Of a stretch of 64,000 nt of DNA, positions 47,522-60,877 are shown one piece after another. Every line of letters starts with the position of its first letter. Position 1 is the first letter of the stretch. The stretch covers positions 13,311,529 through 13,375,528 of the forward strand of contig OX638132.1 in the NCBI GenBank assembly GCA_951804985.1, given 5' to 3'. The DNA is from Dryomyza anilis. Taxonomy: Eukaryota; Arthropoda; Insecta; Diptera; Dryomyzidae. The notes beneath the pieces were generated by a model. It searched no databases. It saw only the letters and a list, made by a program, of their open reading frames with translations, and was not told the DNA's origin. Both the position numbers and the translations under genes were made by a program.

Positions 47522-48248
47522 CACACACACACAAAAATATCTTGTTTGGTGCAAACAATAATGCCAACAAATACTTGATGTATTTGGATTATTACTTGCA
47601 ACAACCAATTTAAATGATTTGTAGCAAATGCTTAAATTATTACTCGCAAAAACATGTACTAGTTGTATCAAACTATAAAATTGTTATTCACTTTTGCAGC
47701 AAACACTCGTGATTACACAAAAGTGTTTCCCATAAATACTTCTATTGCTTAAAAGTACTCAAAATAAAATTAAACTAAGATTTGTACAAAAAACTATTCA
47801 ATAATTACCACAGCATCGCTGGGTGCATGTTGCGAGTGATTCGGCATAGTACTTCAAATGAGTGCTTTCTGTAATACTCGTGCAAATACTTCGCAATCAA
47901 GTGTTTCCAGCAAATACTTCAATTAATTATTATTTGAGGCAATTGACAAGTGTTTGTTCCAAACGTTTTCTTAAAATATACCATTTATGACAAATAAATG
48001 CAAAATTTACCATAAGTAAAGAATGTGAAATAATTAATTGAACACTTAAGAAGTGTTTTATTAAAACAATTAAAGTGTTTACCACAAATAATTGACTATA
48101 GGTTATAAATAATAATAATTTAAAATGTTTGCAGAATGCAGTTATTATTTATGGCAAAAAATATATAAAATTAAAAGTACTCAATGCAAGCAATAATCAC
48201 TCAGTACAAACATTCGATTGTTTGAGGCAAATAATCCTTTTTGTGTGC
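47522..48248 (-). mobile_element. CACACAAAAA-ended element, copy 2
   Basis: Both ends are cacacaaaa/ttttgtgtg in inverted orientation. Inside, words such as aagtgttt, caaatact and 'caattaattattatttgagg' are shared with copy 1. Non-coding. Confidence 0.65.
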
Positions 48249-48739
48249 ATCATTATAGACCTCTTCACTACAACTATATCTTGTTTTTTTTTTTTGACAG
48301 TACTTGTGCTTTGTTGTTGTGAGCAAAACTTTCATTTGATTTCCAAGCATAGAGTCGGTGACAGTCAATTTTTTGAAAAAAAATAAAAATGAAATTGACA
48401 ATATTTGTAAAATATAATAACGTACAATCTTCAGTTTAGTTATTATAGGAATGCCTCGTTATTTCTGTATTACTTTTGAATATGTAGGTAAAACTTTTAC
48501 TAACTACTGAAATTATTTTTAAAAGATTTTTGGTTTTTTTCAGTTTTTAAAACTTTACATATTTTATTTGATAAAACGCAATCTGGTCGTTGAAAAAAAA
48601 AAAAAAAAACTACTCATTTTAGATATTTCGATAATAGATTTACCAAATCTACATTTATTTAATAAATTCTAATCATTTTATAATTAGTATCATAAAAATT
48701 TCAAAATAACTTAATTGAAGGAAAAAAATACAAAAAGTA

Positions 48740-48884
48740 CAAACTTTTCAATATGATGTACATATATTTTATACTTCTTCAGTTATTCATCAAATTGTTA
48801 TGCGTTCATAACATTGATGTTTTGTAGTGATTAATATTATGAAAAACGAAATTCATCAATATGAAGAAGATTTTTTTTTCTGTA
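48740..48884. mobile_element. MITE fragment, CACAGAAAA family
   Basis: Ends 'attcatcaatatgaagaaga', then tttttttttctgt, the right end shared with 61631-61831 and related to 16806. The left end is worn. Confidence 0.55.
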
Positions 48885-49948
48885 CACATGATGTGTACAA
48901 TGCACCATAATTACACGAAATGCTTCTGGTGTTCAATACAGACGACAGACTACTGAATTTATTTGTTGTGCTGTCCACTGATTCTGATATTAAATAACTA
49001 TAGACACACAGGATGTCCTGACACGTACGTGCAGACACACATATACAAACAAATAAATTTCAATACAGTCAAACAAAATTAATTAGTCACAAAAGGTACG
49101 CAACGACAAAATCCATTCCCACAGTAAAATCCTCCTTCATTTAATTGAATGTACCAGTCGTTATTATAACAACACGGTTGTCCACACCAGGGATCGACAA
49201 GTAATTTTAAGTGGAGTTTGAGTACTGTTGAAAAATACACACAATACACAATAATTGCTTGGCATCCAATTGTTCAACGAATATTCATATACATCTGCCA
49301 AATGTAGTTTGCCTTAACGGAAATTCAGTTGTGACAATCAATGGTGTGAAGCCTAACTAACTATTAGTTGAAGCAATTGTAACATTGGTTGAGGAAACTA
49401 ACTCTAAAATCATTAACATTTTTTTTTTTATTTATTAACATTGCAACTACAACTAAATTTTATAAAAGTTGAATTTAAAATTCAATATGAGACATATTCA
49501 ATATTTAGTTGGCCCAACAGATAGTTAATTTTAATTATATTGACTAAATGATTGTAGCTACCAATATTTATTTGATTCAACTGCTGTTTTTAATGTCACG
49601 TGTATAAAAAACGTGCACTTTTTAAGGATCTGTTGGTTCTTACGTATTCGTTCTCTGGGTATAGCTTTGAAAACGTTTAATTCTGCTTAATTCTGTGGTA
49701 TGTATGTGGTTTAAAACGTTTTAAATATTAATGTATTTGCGGCTATATTATCTAACTGCACAAAGATAATCAATTGCAAAATATTACGCAAAATTTAAAA
49801 TGAAATATTAGCTAAGAAAATATAATTAAATTTATTATTGAAATTTATAAAATGTACTTTCTATCATTAATCATTAAATATAACATACTTAGCAATATAA
49901 TATGATTATAAATATTATAATATAATTTTTAAAATATATGATTTCAGC
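48885..49948. other. No gene seen
   Basis: AT-rich, with aactaac/gttagtt words at 49350-49590 similar to the foldback element that follows. Confidence 0.35.
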
Positions 49949-52025
49949 ACACAGAAAAATCCTCTTTTGGCATGAAGTTGGAAGAACAAAAAAGTTAGTT
50001 GTAACAACCAACTTAATACATTTCAAACTGTTCTTAAACTGTTCGAAATTGTTCTAAAACTGTAAAACGTTTGTTGTAGTTCAAACAACAACTCTTTTAA
50101 TTTGATTAATTTGAAAAGAACAACCACAAAACATAACACAGTTTTGACTCTAAGAACCGACTATGTTGAGACAACTGAATAAGTTCGTCAGGTATTGAGT
50201 TGGTTGGCGCAGCAAATCTCTATTCTCTGATTGCATTCGATTATACAATTAATTTCATTATTTTGATTAATAAATATAAAAATTACACTTTCGAAATACA
50301 TATCTTTCCTAAAATATTTGTTATGCATAGGATAGAAAATTGTTGCACCAACTAACTCAATACCTAACAAAATTTATCAGTTTTGCCAACTATTGAGTCG
50401 GTTCTAATTTAGAACAGTTATATAAAACGTTGATTTTATTTAAAATGCCAACCGAATTCAGTAGTTAATTTAAAATTTCGTTTTAACATAATTAAGTTGG
50501 TTCACGCTGCAAAAAAATGGGCTCTCCCAAACATAACTTTGCAGGCTTTAACATGTATGTTTGGAATTTTATGTAAACATAATATATAATTGACTGATAA
50601 ATTATTTGTAAACAGGGTTGTATTGAGACTTGAACAGTATTGTAATGAGCTCTGACTTACATTATAATATCCCGGAAACATTTTAATGTTGCCCCTCAAA
50701 ATGGAGTATGTTCTAATGAAAACATAATAATTACTACATCCAAATAAAATAAATATTTGAACCGAAACATAAATATGTTCAAAATAAAACATGATTTTCA
50801 ACGACCTGAATATAAATATGTTTCCAGTGAAACATATCAGTTGTTTCAGTTTAAAAAGTAGTATGTTTGCATCGAAACATATAAAAATAATTTTGGAAAG
50901 AAATCCTGAAAATAAAATTAAAATAAAATGTTGTTTTTTTATTAATTAAAAATCTTTAAACATGCACAGTGGGAATTTATAATAATTGAATTCATACACA
51001 AATTTTTAAATGCATAAATAAATAATTCGTTTAAAACTGCAAGTACTAGTGACAGCATCAATGAATGCACAATTACACCAGCAGACGCTAAACCAGACGA
51101 TCCAGGCTCGCTTTATATTTGGTACAGTTACAGTTGATCACATAGCGAAGGCAAGGAATTCACGGAGGCTTTTGTAAAAATACATGCCAAATTCTGTTTG
51201 AAAATCGAAACACAGATTTTTATTTGTGGTTTTTCCACATTAGTTTCAGAAATGATATACTGCACTATATTATACTCTGTTACTATTTGTACTTTTTGGA
51301 ACACAATTTATATATTTATTTAATTTACAAATAACAAAATTATTACAGACGCGAACACGTTTTCTCAACGAACAACAAAAGACACGTACGCAGCAAAATG
51401 CCGTTGTTTTCAAACATCAGTATGATTAAAATGACCCTATACATACTTCAAACGACGACAAAAGAGACGTAGGTAGAAAATTCTGCTCAACGAGTGCCAA
51501 CTTCGTATACAAGAAGAATGTTGGAAGAATACATTTATTTACATCCAATTCCTATTTTGTTTGTTTTTAAACATCAATATGTTCAAACGATGGCAAAAGA
51601 TGGCGTAGGTAGAAAATGCTGCACAACATTGCCAACTTCGTCAGTCGATAAATTATCGAATTAAGACGAGCGTTGCGAACATACGTTGTATTTAGATTTG
51701 ATTAGCATTTTCTGTGTTTCGAAATATAGTTTTAACCAAGTAAATTGCCAAGAAACAGTTTATTCAAATGCAAATTTTATGTTGGTATTGTAACATATTT
51801 ATGGTAAATTTGACAGATTCTGCTGGACAATATAATAATGTTTACACGTGAACAAAAATAAATTCAATTTCGATTATAATTTAATTACACTTCATTCCTA
51901 ATAAATTTATGGTAATTTCGTATTACTTTTTAATTACATTCAAACATATTCATAGAAATCTTTTCTATCCGTGTTGTAACAAGTGACTTTATTTTTCTTC
52001 CATCCAAAAGACCAGTGTTTCGTGT
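49949..52025. mobile_element. Foldback element split by a TA-family element
   Basis: Left end cacacagaaaaatcctcttt, tggcatgaagttgg. The arms are long: ggtattgagttggttggcgc (50191) is reversed at 50345-50368, and aagaaccgact (50152) at 50395. The right end was cut by the element at 50503-51973; removing it joins ttaagttggtt to gtaacaagtgac, which matches the reverse of the left end (aagttggttgttacaac) and continues to cgtgt at 52025. The unsplit element is about 600 bases. Non-coding. Confidence 0.75.
50503..51973 (-). mobile_element. TA-flanked family, 1471 bp, complete reverse copy
   Basis: Begins CACGCTGCAAAAAAATGGGC and ends 'tcttttctatccgtg'. Nearly identical to 40402-41876 throughout. 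Here it lies between TT and TT, consistent with a 2-base duplication but at a TT instead of TA. Inserted in the right arm of the foldback element. Confidence 0.85.
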
Positions 52026-52899
52026 ATATCTTTTAATACTATATTTTTTACATTATTTTGTAACATTAGTGTGTAGCAAGTAATGAAAATAATTTCATAT
52101 TTTTTACTTTGAAGACTGTTATTACTCATAATTTTAACATAATCTTCGACAGAAATGAATATAATGTTTTGTCTGTATAACATATGTTGTATATGCTGAC
52201 ATAATGCAGAGATAAAATCAAAATCTTAGGTGGTATTAAAGGAACATTATGTCCAAAATGGAAAAGTAAAGTGCACCTGATGAGTCGACTAATACGTTTG
52301 TGGCATATAATTCAGCCTCTCAACAGATTATACTTCACAGATTGTATTTCACATACATTATAACATTAAAATCAGCTTATTTTTGGTTTTGCGTAAATTA
52401 TTAAAATTTACTTAAAATTACGGTTGCAAAATAATTCTCCTCAAATTGCACACAGTTGTAAACTATAAATCGTATTAAACTTGCAATTATATTAAACTTT
52501 TTTTTTAATATAGGAATTAAAAACAAAATTTATGTAAATAATTCCTTAATGAAATAAAATTACTAATTAATTTTACATAATCTCATCGCACAGTGTGAGA
52601 TTTTCACTATTTAGAAAGACAAAATTCTATTTTTTGGTTATTGTTATGGTTATTGATTTTGTCCAAATTTTCTTTGTTAAATAAAGTTGTCTAAATAAAC
52701 TTTAAAAAACCATTAAAATTTACTTGAAAAAAGTTAAAATAATATTTAAATATTTGAATTGAAAATAATATTTTTAATTGTAACTGATTCGGAAAAAAGT
52801 GTCATTTTTGTAGAAGTTTTCTTTCTTATTCCACATTATTCCGATATTTGATTATATTCACAATAAAAATTAACATGTTCACTTTTTGGAAAATATTTG
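52026..52899. other. No gene seen
   Basis: AT-rich, nothing recognised. Confidence 0.4.
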
Positions 52900-53640
52900 C
52901 AAATCAACACAAAATCAAAAGCAAAGATAAAAATAAAAACACAAAATCAAACGTGAAACAAAAAAAACAAAAGTATATCCAAAAAATAAACAAAATCAAA
53001 AGAAATATAAAAACTAAAATCAAACGAAAAAGCAATAGCAAAAACACAAATTAAAAACGGAAACAAAACAGAAAAATAACTAAAATCAAAATATATTTCA
53101 AAACAAAAACACAAAGTCAAACATAAAAATGTAAGCAAAAATACAAAAAAAAAAAAACTAAAAACCACAACATTAAAAATACAAAAACATCTCAAAATGT
53201 TGATATTTTTTATATTTTTAATATTCGAACAAAAAATAAGAAGGATATAAAACTCAAAAACTAAGCAAAAACAAAATCAAAATCAAACGCGCAAAAATTA
53301 AAGCAAAGACATAAAATCAACAGCAAAAACAAAACATCCAAAAACACAAAATTAAAAGCAAAAATAAAACCAAAAATACAAAATCAAAAGTAAAAGTAAA
53401 ACAAAATAAAAAAAAAAATAAAAGTATATCCAAATATAAACAAAATCAAAAGAAATATAAAAACCAAAATCAAAGGAAAAAGCATAAACACGTATTAAAA
53501 ACAGAAAACCGCAAAAAATAACTAAAATCAAAATATATTTAAAAACAAAAACACAAAGTCAAACATAAAAATATAAGCAAAAATACAAAAAAAAAAACTA
53601 AAAACCAAAATACATATACAAAAATATTTCAAAATGTTGA
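52900..53640. repeat. C/A-rich low-complexity tract 2
   Basis: Same CAAAAGCAAAAAC-type composition as 32280-33660. It contains a near-duplicate of about 190 bases: 52975-53160 and 53425-53610 share aagtatatccaaa, 'acaaaatcaaaagaaatata', and 'aaaacacaaagtcaaacata' in order. Confidence 0.8.
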
Positions 53641-53671
53641 TATTTTTTATATTTTTATTTTTTTATTTTTT

Positions 53672-53815
53672 TGTAGAAGGATATTATGAAATGACGCCCA
53701 ACAAATTTTCAGTTTGGGGATTATTTCATTGGGGCTTATTTCATTTTGAGATAACACCCAAAGGGATTGTGTGCTGCTTCATTTTTTCCATTTGGTAGTT
53801 ATTTCATAATGAAAG
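53672..53815. mobile_element. Small MITE
   Basis: attatgaaatgacgcccaa at the left is inverted in ttggtagttatttcataat at the right. About 144 bases, non-coding. Confidence 0.55.
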
Positions 53816-54011
53816 ATGAACAATCCACAACGATTTTGGCGGTTATTTTATTTTTGGAGTCCAAAACACACACATTAATATTTTTATTATATAATTGATA
53901 ATAATTGTGGAAGGATGTGTTAAGTACCGTCAATCACTGTTAAATCATCGATCGTGTCTGCTTGTTAAATATCCAATTATACAATTCACTTAGTTTTCTT
54001 AATCTCTACAT

Positions 54012-54080
54012 CAGTGGTTTCCAACCTTTTTGGTGTCGCGACCCCCTATTTAATTCTAAATGCCTCCAGTGACCCTTTTG
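54012..54080 (+). mobile_element. One end of a SPIN/Charlie-like hAT
   Basis: CAGTGGTTTCCAACCTTTTT followed by ggtgtcgcgaccccc is close to the well-known hAT end type (CAG.GGTTCTCAACC ... GGTCGCGACCCC). Only the left end is visible and no 8-base duplication partner of ctctacat was found, so it is a truncated copy. Confidence 0.65.
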
Positions 54081-54601
54081 AAATTATAAAATAGATATTT
54101 TTTGTTTACACTATTCGACAAATTGAGGGTTGTTGGATTCCATCGAAATTAAACTTATAATTTCTAGTAAATTTTGGTCTCCTGATTCTTTCTGCGTATC
54201 AGTATTTACCCACCACGTCGACATTTTGCAAAAAATTTAGTCAATATAGTAATAAGTCCGTTTTTGGTATTTTATATCGCAATTTCTCGTACGATTCCGA
54301 CATTCTACACATGGAAACTTTTTCACAAAATAAAATATGAACCACGCCCTATTGATAATCTGTGGCTAGATATTAGTTTTCGAAAAAAAAATCAAAAAAT
54401 CTGTTACCTAAAAAGTGTTTCGAACGTAATTTATCACTTTAATTTATCTCTTACTGTTTTTTCTTAAAATATAGGAATGCGATGTTTTGTTGTCAAATTT
54501 TCAAAAAAATATTTCAAATTTTATCTTACTGATTTTTTTTTTCTAAATATGTATATTTTAAAGTTTGTTTGTGAAACATTTGATTAAAATGCAGAGAAAT
54601 A

Positions 54602-55880
54602 CACGCACACAGATACAAAAGATTTGTTTGAATATGTTTGAATGTAATTAAAAAGTAATACGAAATTACCATACATGTATTAGGAATGAAGTGTAATTAA
54701 ATTATAATCGAAATTGAATATATTTTTGTTCACGTGTAAACATTATAATATTGTCCAGCAAAATCTGTCAAATTTACCATAAATATGTTACAATACCAAC
54801 ATAAAATTTTAATTGCATTTGAATAAACTGTTTCTTTGCAATTTACTTGGTTAAAACTATGTTTCGAAACACAGAAAATGCTAATCAAATCTAAATACAA
54901 TGTATGTTCGCAACGCTCGTCTTAATTCTATAATTTATCGACTGAAGAAGTTGGCAACGTTGTGCAGCATTTTCTACATACGCCATCTTTTAAACATACT
55001 GATGTTTGAAAACAAACAAAAAATGAATTCTTGTATATAAAGTTGACACTCGTTGATCGTCATTTTCTGCGTACGTGTCTTTTGTTGTTCGTTGGGAAAA
55101 CGTGTTCGCGTCGGTAATAATTTTGTTATTTGTAAATTAAATAAATATATAAATTGAGTTATAAAAAATACTAATAGTAACAGAGTATAATATAGTGCAG
55201 TATATAATTTCTGAAACTAATGTGAAAAAACCACAAATAAAAATCAGTGTTTCGAATTTCAAACCGAATTTGGCATGTTTTTTTTACAAAAGCCTCCGTG
55301 AATTCCTTGCCTACGCTATGGGATCAACTGTAACTGTACCAAATATAAAGCGAGCCTGGATCGTCTGCTGGTGCAATTGTGCATTCATTGATGCTGTCAC
55401 TTGTTCTTGCAGTTTTGAACGAATTATTTATTTATGCATTTAAAAATATGTATATGAATTCAATTATTATAAATTCCCACTGTGCATGTTTAAAGATTTT
55501 TAATTAATACGATGGCAAAAGATGGCGTAGGAAGAAAATGCTGCACAACGTTGCCAACTTCGTCAGTCGATCAATTATCGAATTAAGACGAGCGTGGCGA
55601 ACATACGTTGTATTTAGATTTGATTAGCATTTTCTGTGTTTCGAAACATAGTTTTAACCAAGTAAATTGCCAAGAAGCAGTTTATTCAAATGCAAATTTT
55701 ATGTTGGTATTGTAACATATTTATGGTAAATTTGACAGATTCTGCTGGACAATATAATAATGTTTACACGTGAACAAAAATAAATTCAATTTCGATTATA
55801 ATTTAATTACACTTCATTCCTAATACATGCATGGTAATTTCGTATTACTTTTTAATTACAACAAATCTTTTCTATCCGTG
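54602..55880 (+). mobile_element. Inverted-repeat derivative of the TA-flanked family
   Basis: TA on both sides (54600-54601, 55881-55882). The left 890 bases match the 5' part of 40402-41876. From about 55510 the sequence turns round and repeats the first 370 bases of the element in reverse, ending 'caaatcttttctatccgtg'. So both ends are now the 5' end of the family, giving a 370-base TIR. A six-base insertion (cacaca type) sits just inside the left end. Confidence 0.8.
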
Positions 55881-55882
55881 TA

Positions 55883-57239
55883 CTTTGTATAATATTAATC
55901 AACAAACTCGGAAGTTTAGTTTTTCATAAAAATGTATTTGATGACTTTTCATTCTACAATGACGATATAAAGTTGTGTTATAAATTTTCATGTATCCGTT
56001 AAACTATTTTACAAAAAAACGTTGTGCAAATTATTTAATTTATTATTTTGAGCACAATAAACGATTTGTGGTAGTTTAGGATAATTTGAATGTGTAAATT
56101 TCGTAATTTACGTACCTCTAACTCTTGTAATTATATAAAATATATTTAATTGTATATAATATCAAAGGTTAGAGCAATAATGAAAATGCTGTTTTATCAG
56201 ATATTATGAAAGTGTTAATTAAATTATATTATACAACTTTCGTAATAAATAGGAACATTTCATCAACATTTCATAAACGTTATAACATGTTCTCTGAGAT
56301 ATAAAATTTAAAAAAAAAAACTATAAATAGCAACAAAAAATATAATTCAGGTTTTTAAAACAAAAAGCCACTTGTGCAATAGAAAACATCCAAAAATTGC
56401 TGTAAACAGACTTCACTGCACAGTTTTGAAAATGTTTTTACTTTGTTTGGTAACATTTTTGCGTAAACTTACGTAAGCATACTTTAAAATTAAGCTTTAA
56501 TTTACTAAGCACCTCACCTGTTATTACTTGTATGCTGTATAACAGGAAAATGCAACAAATATTCTGTGTGAAGTCTGCACGTCATATAAGACAAACAAAA
56601 ACTATTTTTTAAGTATCAGAATTTCGTAAATAGTTTCGTTATTCATTATTTTCCAAAAATTAGAATGTAAAGTTTATGCAACGATTGAAATTGCATATGG
56701 TTTTGCATTGATATGAAAGATTCATTTGAGCAAAATTTGAAATCAATTGGATAAAGGTAACCTCTGCCTATTAGGTTACCTTTACCTTTGTACAAGTTCG
56801 ACTAAATTTTTGACTTAACTACATTGAAGAAGTTTTTATTTAATCTCCATTTCTTAAAGAGTAAATGTTAAAGTTCGTTATAAATCGATAATCATATTTC
56901 ATATTTAAAACAGTTTAGTTTGCTCAAAATTTTGCAAAATTGAATGAACTCTATTATCGACACTGTATTGCTTTATGTATTGCATTACGTGAAAAAGTAA
57001 GTTATGAGATATTTGCATTCAAAGTTTTTGTATATCCGTATCTCATTAAGTAATGAACAGATATAATAGGTTCAAATGTTTCAATAAAATATGAACTTTT
57101 AGCTTTGTAATGCACTCAAATTGGTTTTCGTGCAAATATTGATTATATTAATTTTGAATATATTATTATCATAAATTATAAAAATATACTGAGTTTTTTA
57201 ATTGTATTAAATTGAATCATCTCATAGTGATATAAAAAA
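55883..57239. other. No gene seen
   Basis: AT-rich. Short inverted word pair ggtaacct/aggttacc with spacer ctgcctatt at 56757-56783, a small hairpin. No gene. Confidence 0.4.
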
Positions 57240-58070
57240 GGTTTTTCTTTCGTTTTTGCTTTTGTTTTTGTGTGTTTTGCTTTGATTTTTAGGTTTTGTT
57301 TTACTTTCTGCTTTTAAGTTTTTGCTTTTCTTATTGTTTTTCGGTGTTTGCTTTTATTTCTTGTGTATTCGCTTTTGTTATTGCTTTTGTTTGTGTCTTT
57401 GCTTTTCTGTTTTGGATTTTGTGTTTTTCTTTCGTAATACTTTTGTTTTTTAGCTTTGTTTTTTTTTTGTTTTTTTGTTATTGCTTTTGTTTGTGTCTTT
57501 GCTTTTGTTTTTGTGTTTTGTTTTTCTATTGTTTTTGTTTTGTGATCTTGCTCTTGTGTTCTTTCTTTTGTGTTTTGCTTTTGTGTTTTGGCTCTTTTTC
57601 TTTTGTTTTTACTTCTGCTTATGGTTTTGTTTTTGTATATTTGCTTTTGTTTTTATTTTCGTATTTTGCTTTTGTTTCTGTGCTTTTGTTTTTGCTTTTG
57701 TGTTTGTGTTGTTGCTTTTGATTTCGTTTTTGCTTTTGATTTTGTGTTTTGCTTTTGTGTTTTTCCTTTTGTGTTTTAGCTTTTGAATTTGTGTTTTTTT
57801 CTTGTTTTATGTTATTGCTTTTGTTTAGGTCTTTGCTTTTGTTTTTGTGTTTGAATTTTTCTTTCGTTTTTTGAGTTTTTTGTTTTATCTTTTTAGCTTG
57901 TGTATGTGCTGAGTTATGTCGTTTTTAAAGATTAGGTTGTATCCCGTTATAGCCCTTGACACCCTTCGGACTCCATAGTATCCTGGTGAAAAATTTCAGT
58001 TAAATCGGTTCAGCGGTTTAGACGTGATGCTGGTGCAAACGGACAGACCGACACACCAAGAGATAAAATA
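57240..58070 (-). mobile_element. Helitron end H3 with T/G-rich tract
   Basis: The part 57880-58068 matches H1 (ttttatctttttagcttgtg, 'cggttcagcggtttagacgt', gatgctgg), minus strand, near the 5' end. The rest (57240-57880) is a TTTTGCTTTTG-type tract, the reverse of the C/A-rich tracts. The CTAG 3' end is missing. Frames of up to 141 codons (57296-57721) rich in F, C and L are artefacts. Confidence 0.7.
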
Positions 58071-58958
58071 ATTATTTAAAATAAATGATTTATACGCCCT
58101 TATTGCATAAAACGATAAATAAATTTGGGCGTATTAAGTTTTAAAGATATAAACATTACATAAATGAAAAAAAAAAAATATTATTGAGCATAGTCTAGAT
58201 ATTCTTATTGATATGAATGGATATAAAACTAAATAAATTAAAATTATATAGATTAACGCTCTTATAAAACGAAAAAAACTTTATACAACCGATCTGGGAT
58301 TTCATAGGAGGATAGTAGACACTGCACTATGGGACAGAAGCTTAGTCTAGCTCGCCAAAAATCAGAAATTAAAGTTTGTTGCAGAAAGTTTAAAAATATG
58401 TCATTTTATTAATAATTTATGAGAACCTAGAGAACAAACAAAAAATGATACAACTTAGTGAAAAAATTACTTCTTTAGGCTGGCTTAAAGTGAAAAAATT
58501 AAACAAGAAATAAAAATGGGTTATATTAAAACTATCATAACTCTTTCAATATATACTCCACATAGTGTTAGTTTTATATTATTGGAAATTGAGAGAACTA
58601 TCATCTTGTGTATCAAAAATTTCAAATGACTATTCGTGTTTTTCCTGATTATCTGTCAAAAACATAAAACAAAAATTACGTATTTTTTATACAAAAGTAG
58701 CCATGAAAAAAAAGCTTCCAAATGCTCACATAAATCTTTTTACAGGCATAATGTCTGAAATGTCATCTTTCTAACGGTGTTAAACATGCCTGCATTAGTT
58801 TGACACACGTCATTTAAAATGAGTCAAGTGATGAGAAAAGTACGAAAATCGTAAAATAATTGAACTAAATTTTGTTACTTTAATATGTGAGTTTTGCCTT
58901 TTCTGTCATTATAGTTGACAAAACTGGCTCATATTTGGTATGGTAGTTAAGAATTGTG
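58071..58958. other. No gene seen
   Basis: AT-rich, nothing recognised. Confidence 0.4.
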
Positions 58959-58966
58959 ATATGTAC

Positions 58967-60869
58967 TAGAGATGGGCGCGTGAGTGAGTTTTGACTCACA
59001 CTCACTCACGCTCACGAAAGAATTTTTCTAATCACGCACACTCACTCACTCACGGTCTTTTTTGCTCTACTCACACTCACTCACAATCACGTGAGTAAAA
59101 TTATGATTCAATCACAATTTTTCAGAATGCATAAAAATACATATTTCATTTGTATATATTGGTGAGATTGGTCGACCGAGCGTGGCACCTCTAATAAAAC
59201 CCACATCTTTAAAACGCAATAATTATATTATGATGTTAGGGAGTTATATATCATAATTTTTAGCGGAGATGGAAATGAGAAAGACCTTCGATGTGCATAT
59301 AAAAACCAAAAAATTGCCTCGAAAAATAATTCTCCGGTAAAGAATTCGTGTAAAATCTTTGAGAATTGTCCCTGGAAAAATGATCTCTGTGAAAAAAATT
59401 ATCAATAAAAGAATAGTCCGGGGTAGAATTTACCAGGGATGAATTGACTTTGTGAACAACTATTTTTACTACATTTATAACTTGAATAAAAACTAGACCC
59501 CACACGAACCTCTGGAACGACCTGAACTTAATAAACAAAAGGAAGTCAATACAGAGTTATCATGTATATTTGAAATTGAAAATACAACTTTTTACAAAAA
59601 TGGGTAAATCGAAAAAAAACGAGTTGGGAAAGTTAGGTCACATGGGTAAGTTCGGTCACATAGGGCGGATTTTTATAGTCGGTCGGGCCCGACTATGGAA
59701 TACCCTACACCTTTGGTGGAGATATTAATGAGGAATATTTAATTGTATACCTTAATTTAAAATTTTTAATTATTATTCATATATCAGAAATTTACGTCTT
59801 ATATTCCCATTAATTAAAAAATTTATATAAAGTATAAAAAACTAAAAAAAAACTGAAAAATATAATTGGGCGGACCACGCCTATATTAAAATTTTGAAAG
59901 GCTAATATTTCATAGATTTGATTTTAATAATTTACGGATCAAACTTCCACTATGAAAACCCGGGAAATAATGAAATAAAAAAAGTGGGCGGATCACGCCC
60001 ATTTTTGGACCACATATTTTTAGGTGAATTATAACAATACGTTTTAAATTTTATAACTATACCTTGAATACTTTTCGAGTTATTAGTTTCGAAAGAATTA
60101 TATAAAAGTGACTTGTATGGGAGGTGGGTGTGTCCGTTGACCGATTTGGCTCATTTTCAAACTTAGTTCCTACTTTTGGCTAAAATATATATATTTGGCT
60201 AAATATATATACAAGTTATTCTGTATTCGGACAGCAAGACAGCAAGACGGACAGACAGACAGACAGACGGACATGGCTAAACGGACTCGGGTAGTGATGC
60301 TGATCAAGAATATATATACTTTTCCATACCGGACACGCCTCCTAAGGGGCGTTACAATATATGCACAAAGTTAATATACCCTGTACCTCATAGGTGTAGG
60401 GTATAAAAATGCGTTCTATGTCCATTTCCATGAACGGTCGTTTGAAACCAAGCAAAAACTATTGACATGACCCCACAAAAATTGACTAGCCAATACTAAG
60501 TACGGCCAGTTAGCAGGGGTTAGATCAATTGTTGACTGAAATCTTGCAACTTATTCTGAATTGAAGAAGGGATGGGTATATGACGGTCGGTTTGATTTAT
60601 TATAGTTCTGAATAGTGGGCAGCCGCCTTCCCAAAGCCATCTGAGTTCAAGGGATGGCCCTACTTGTTCTGTAGTTCTGCAAAAATATACAAAAATCGAA
60701 AAAAATTAAAAGTGAGATTTTTATTTTATGAAATATTCGACTCACTCACGAAAAAAATTTACTCACGCACACGGTATTTTTTGGTCTACTCACATTCGCT
60801 CATAATCACGTGAGCAAAATTAGGATTCAATTACAATCACGCGTGAGCACGCTCACATGCCCATCTCTA
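58967..60869. mobile_element. hAT-type element with exact 8-bp duplication
   Basis: Ends TAGAGATGGGCGCGTGAG and CTCACATGCCCATCTCTA, flanked by a perfect duplication ATATGTAC (58959-58966 and 60870-60877). Subterminal clusters of actcactcacg words lie inside both ends (58985-59095 and 60730-60850). It holds a mini-me (59620-60405). No transposase frame; the 92-codon minus frame at 59260-59538 has no known domain, and that stretch resembles Helitron-internal words (ttctccggtaaagaattc). Confidence 0.9.
59620..60405 (-). mobile_element. mini-me-like element (f), second subfamily
   Basis: 3' end cgagttggga at 59620, hairpin gtcggtcgggcccgac, a short (CAGA)n tract near 60250, and 5' TATACCCTACACC at 60405. 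Shares with element h the words 'gggcgtgatc'-type, 'cacgcctcctaaggggcgtt', so f and h form a subfamily apart from a-e and g. Confidence 0.85.
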
Positions 60870-60877
60870 ATATGTAC

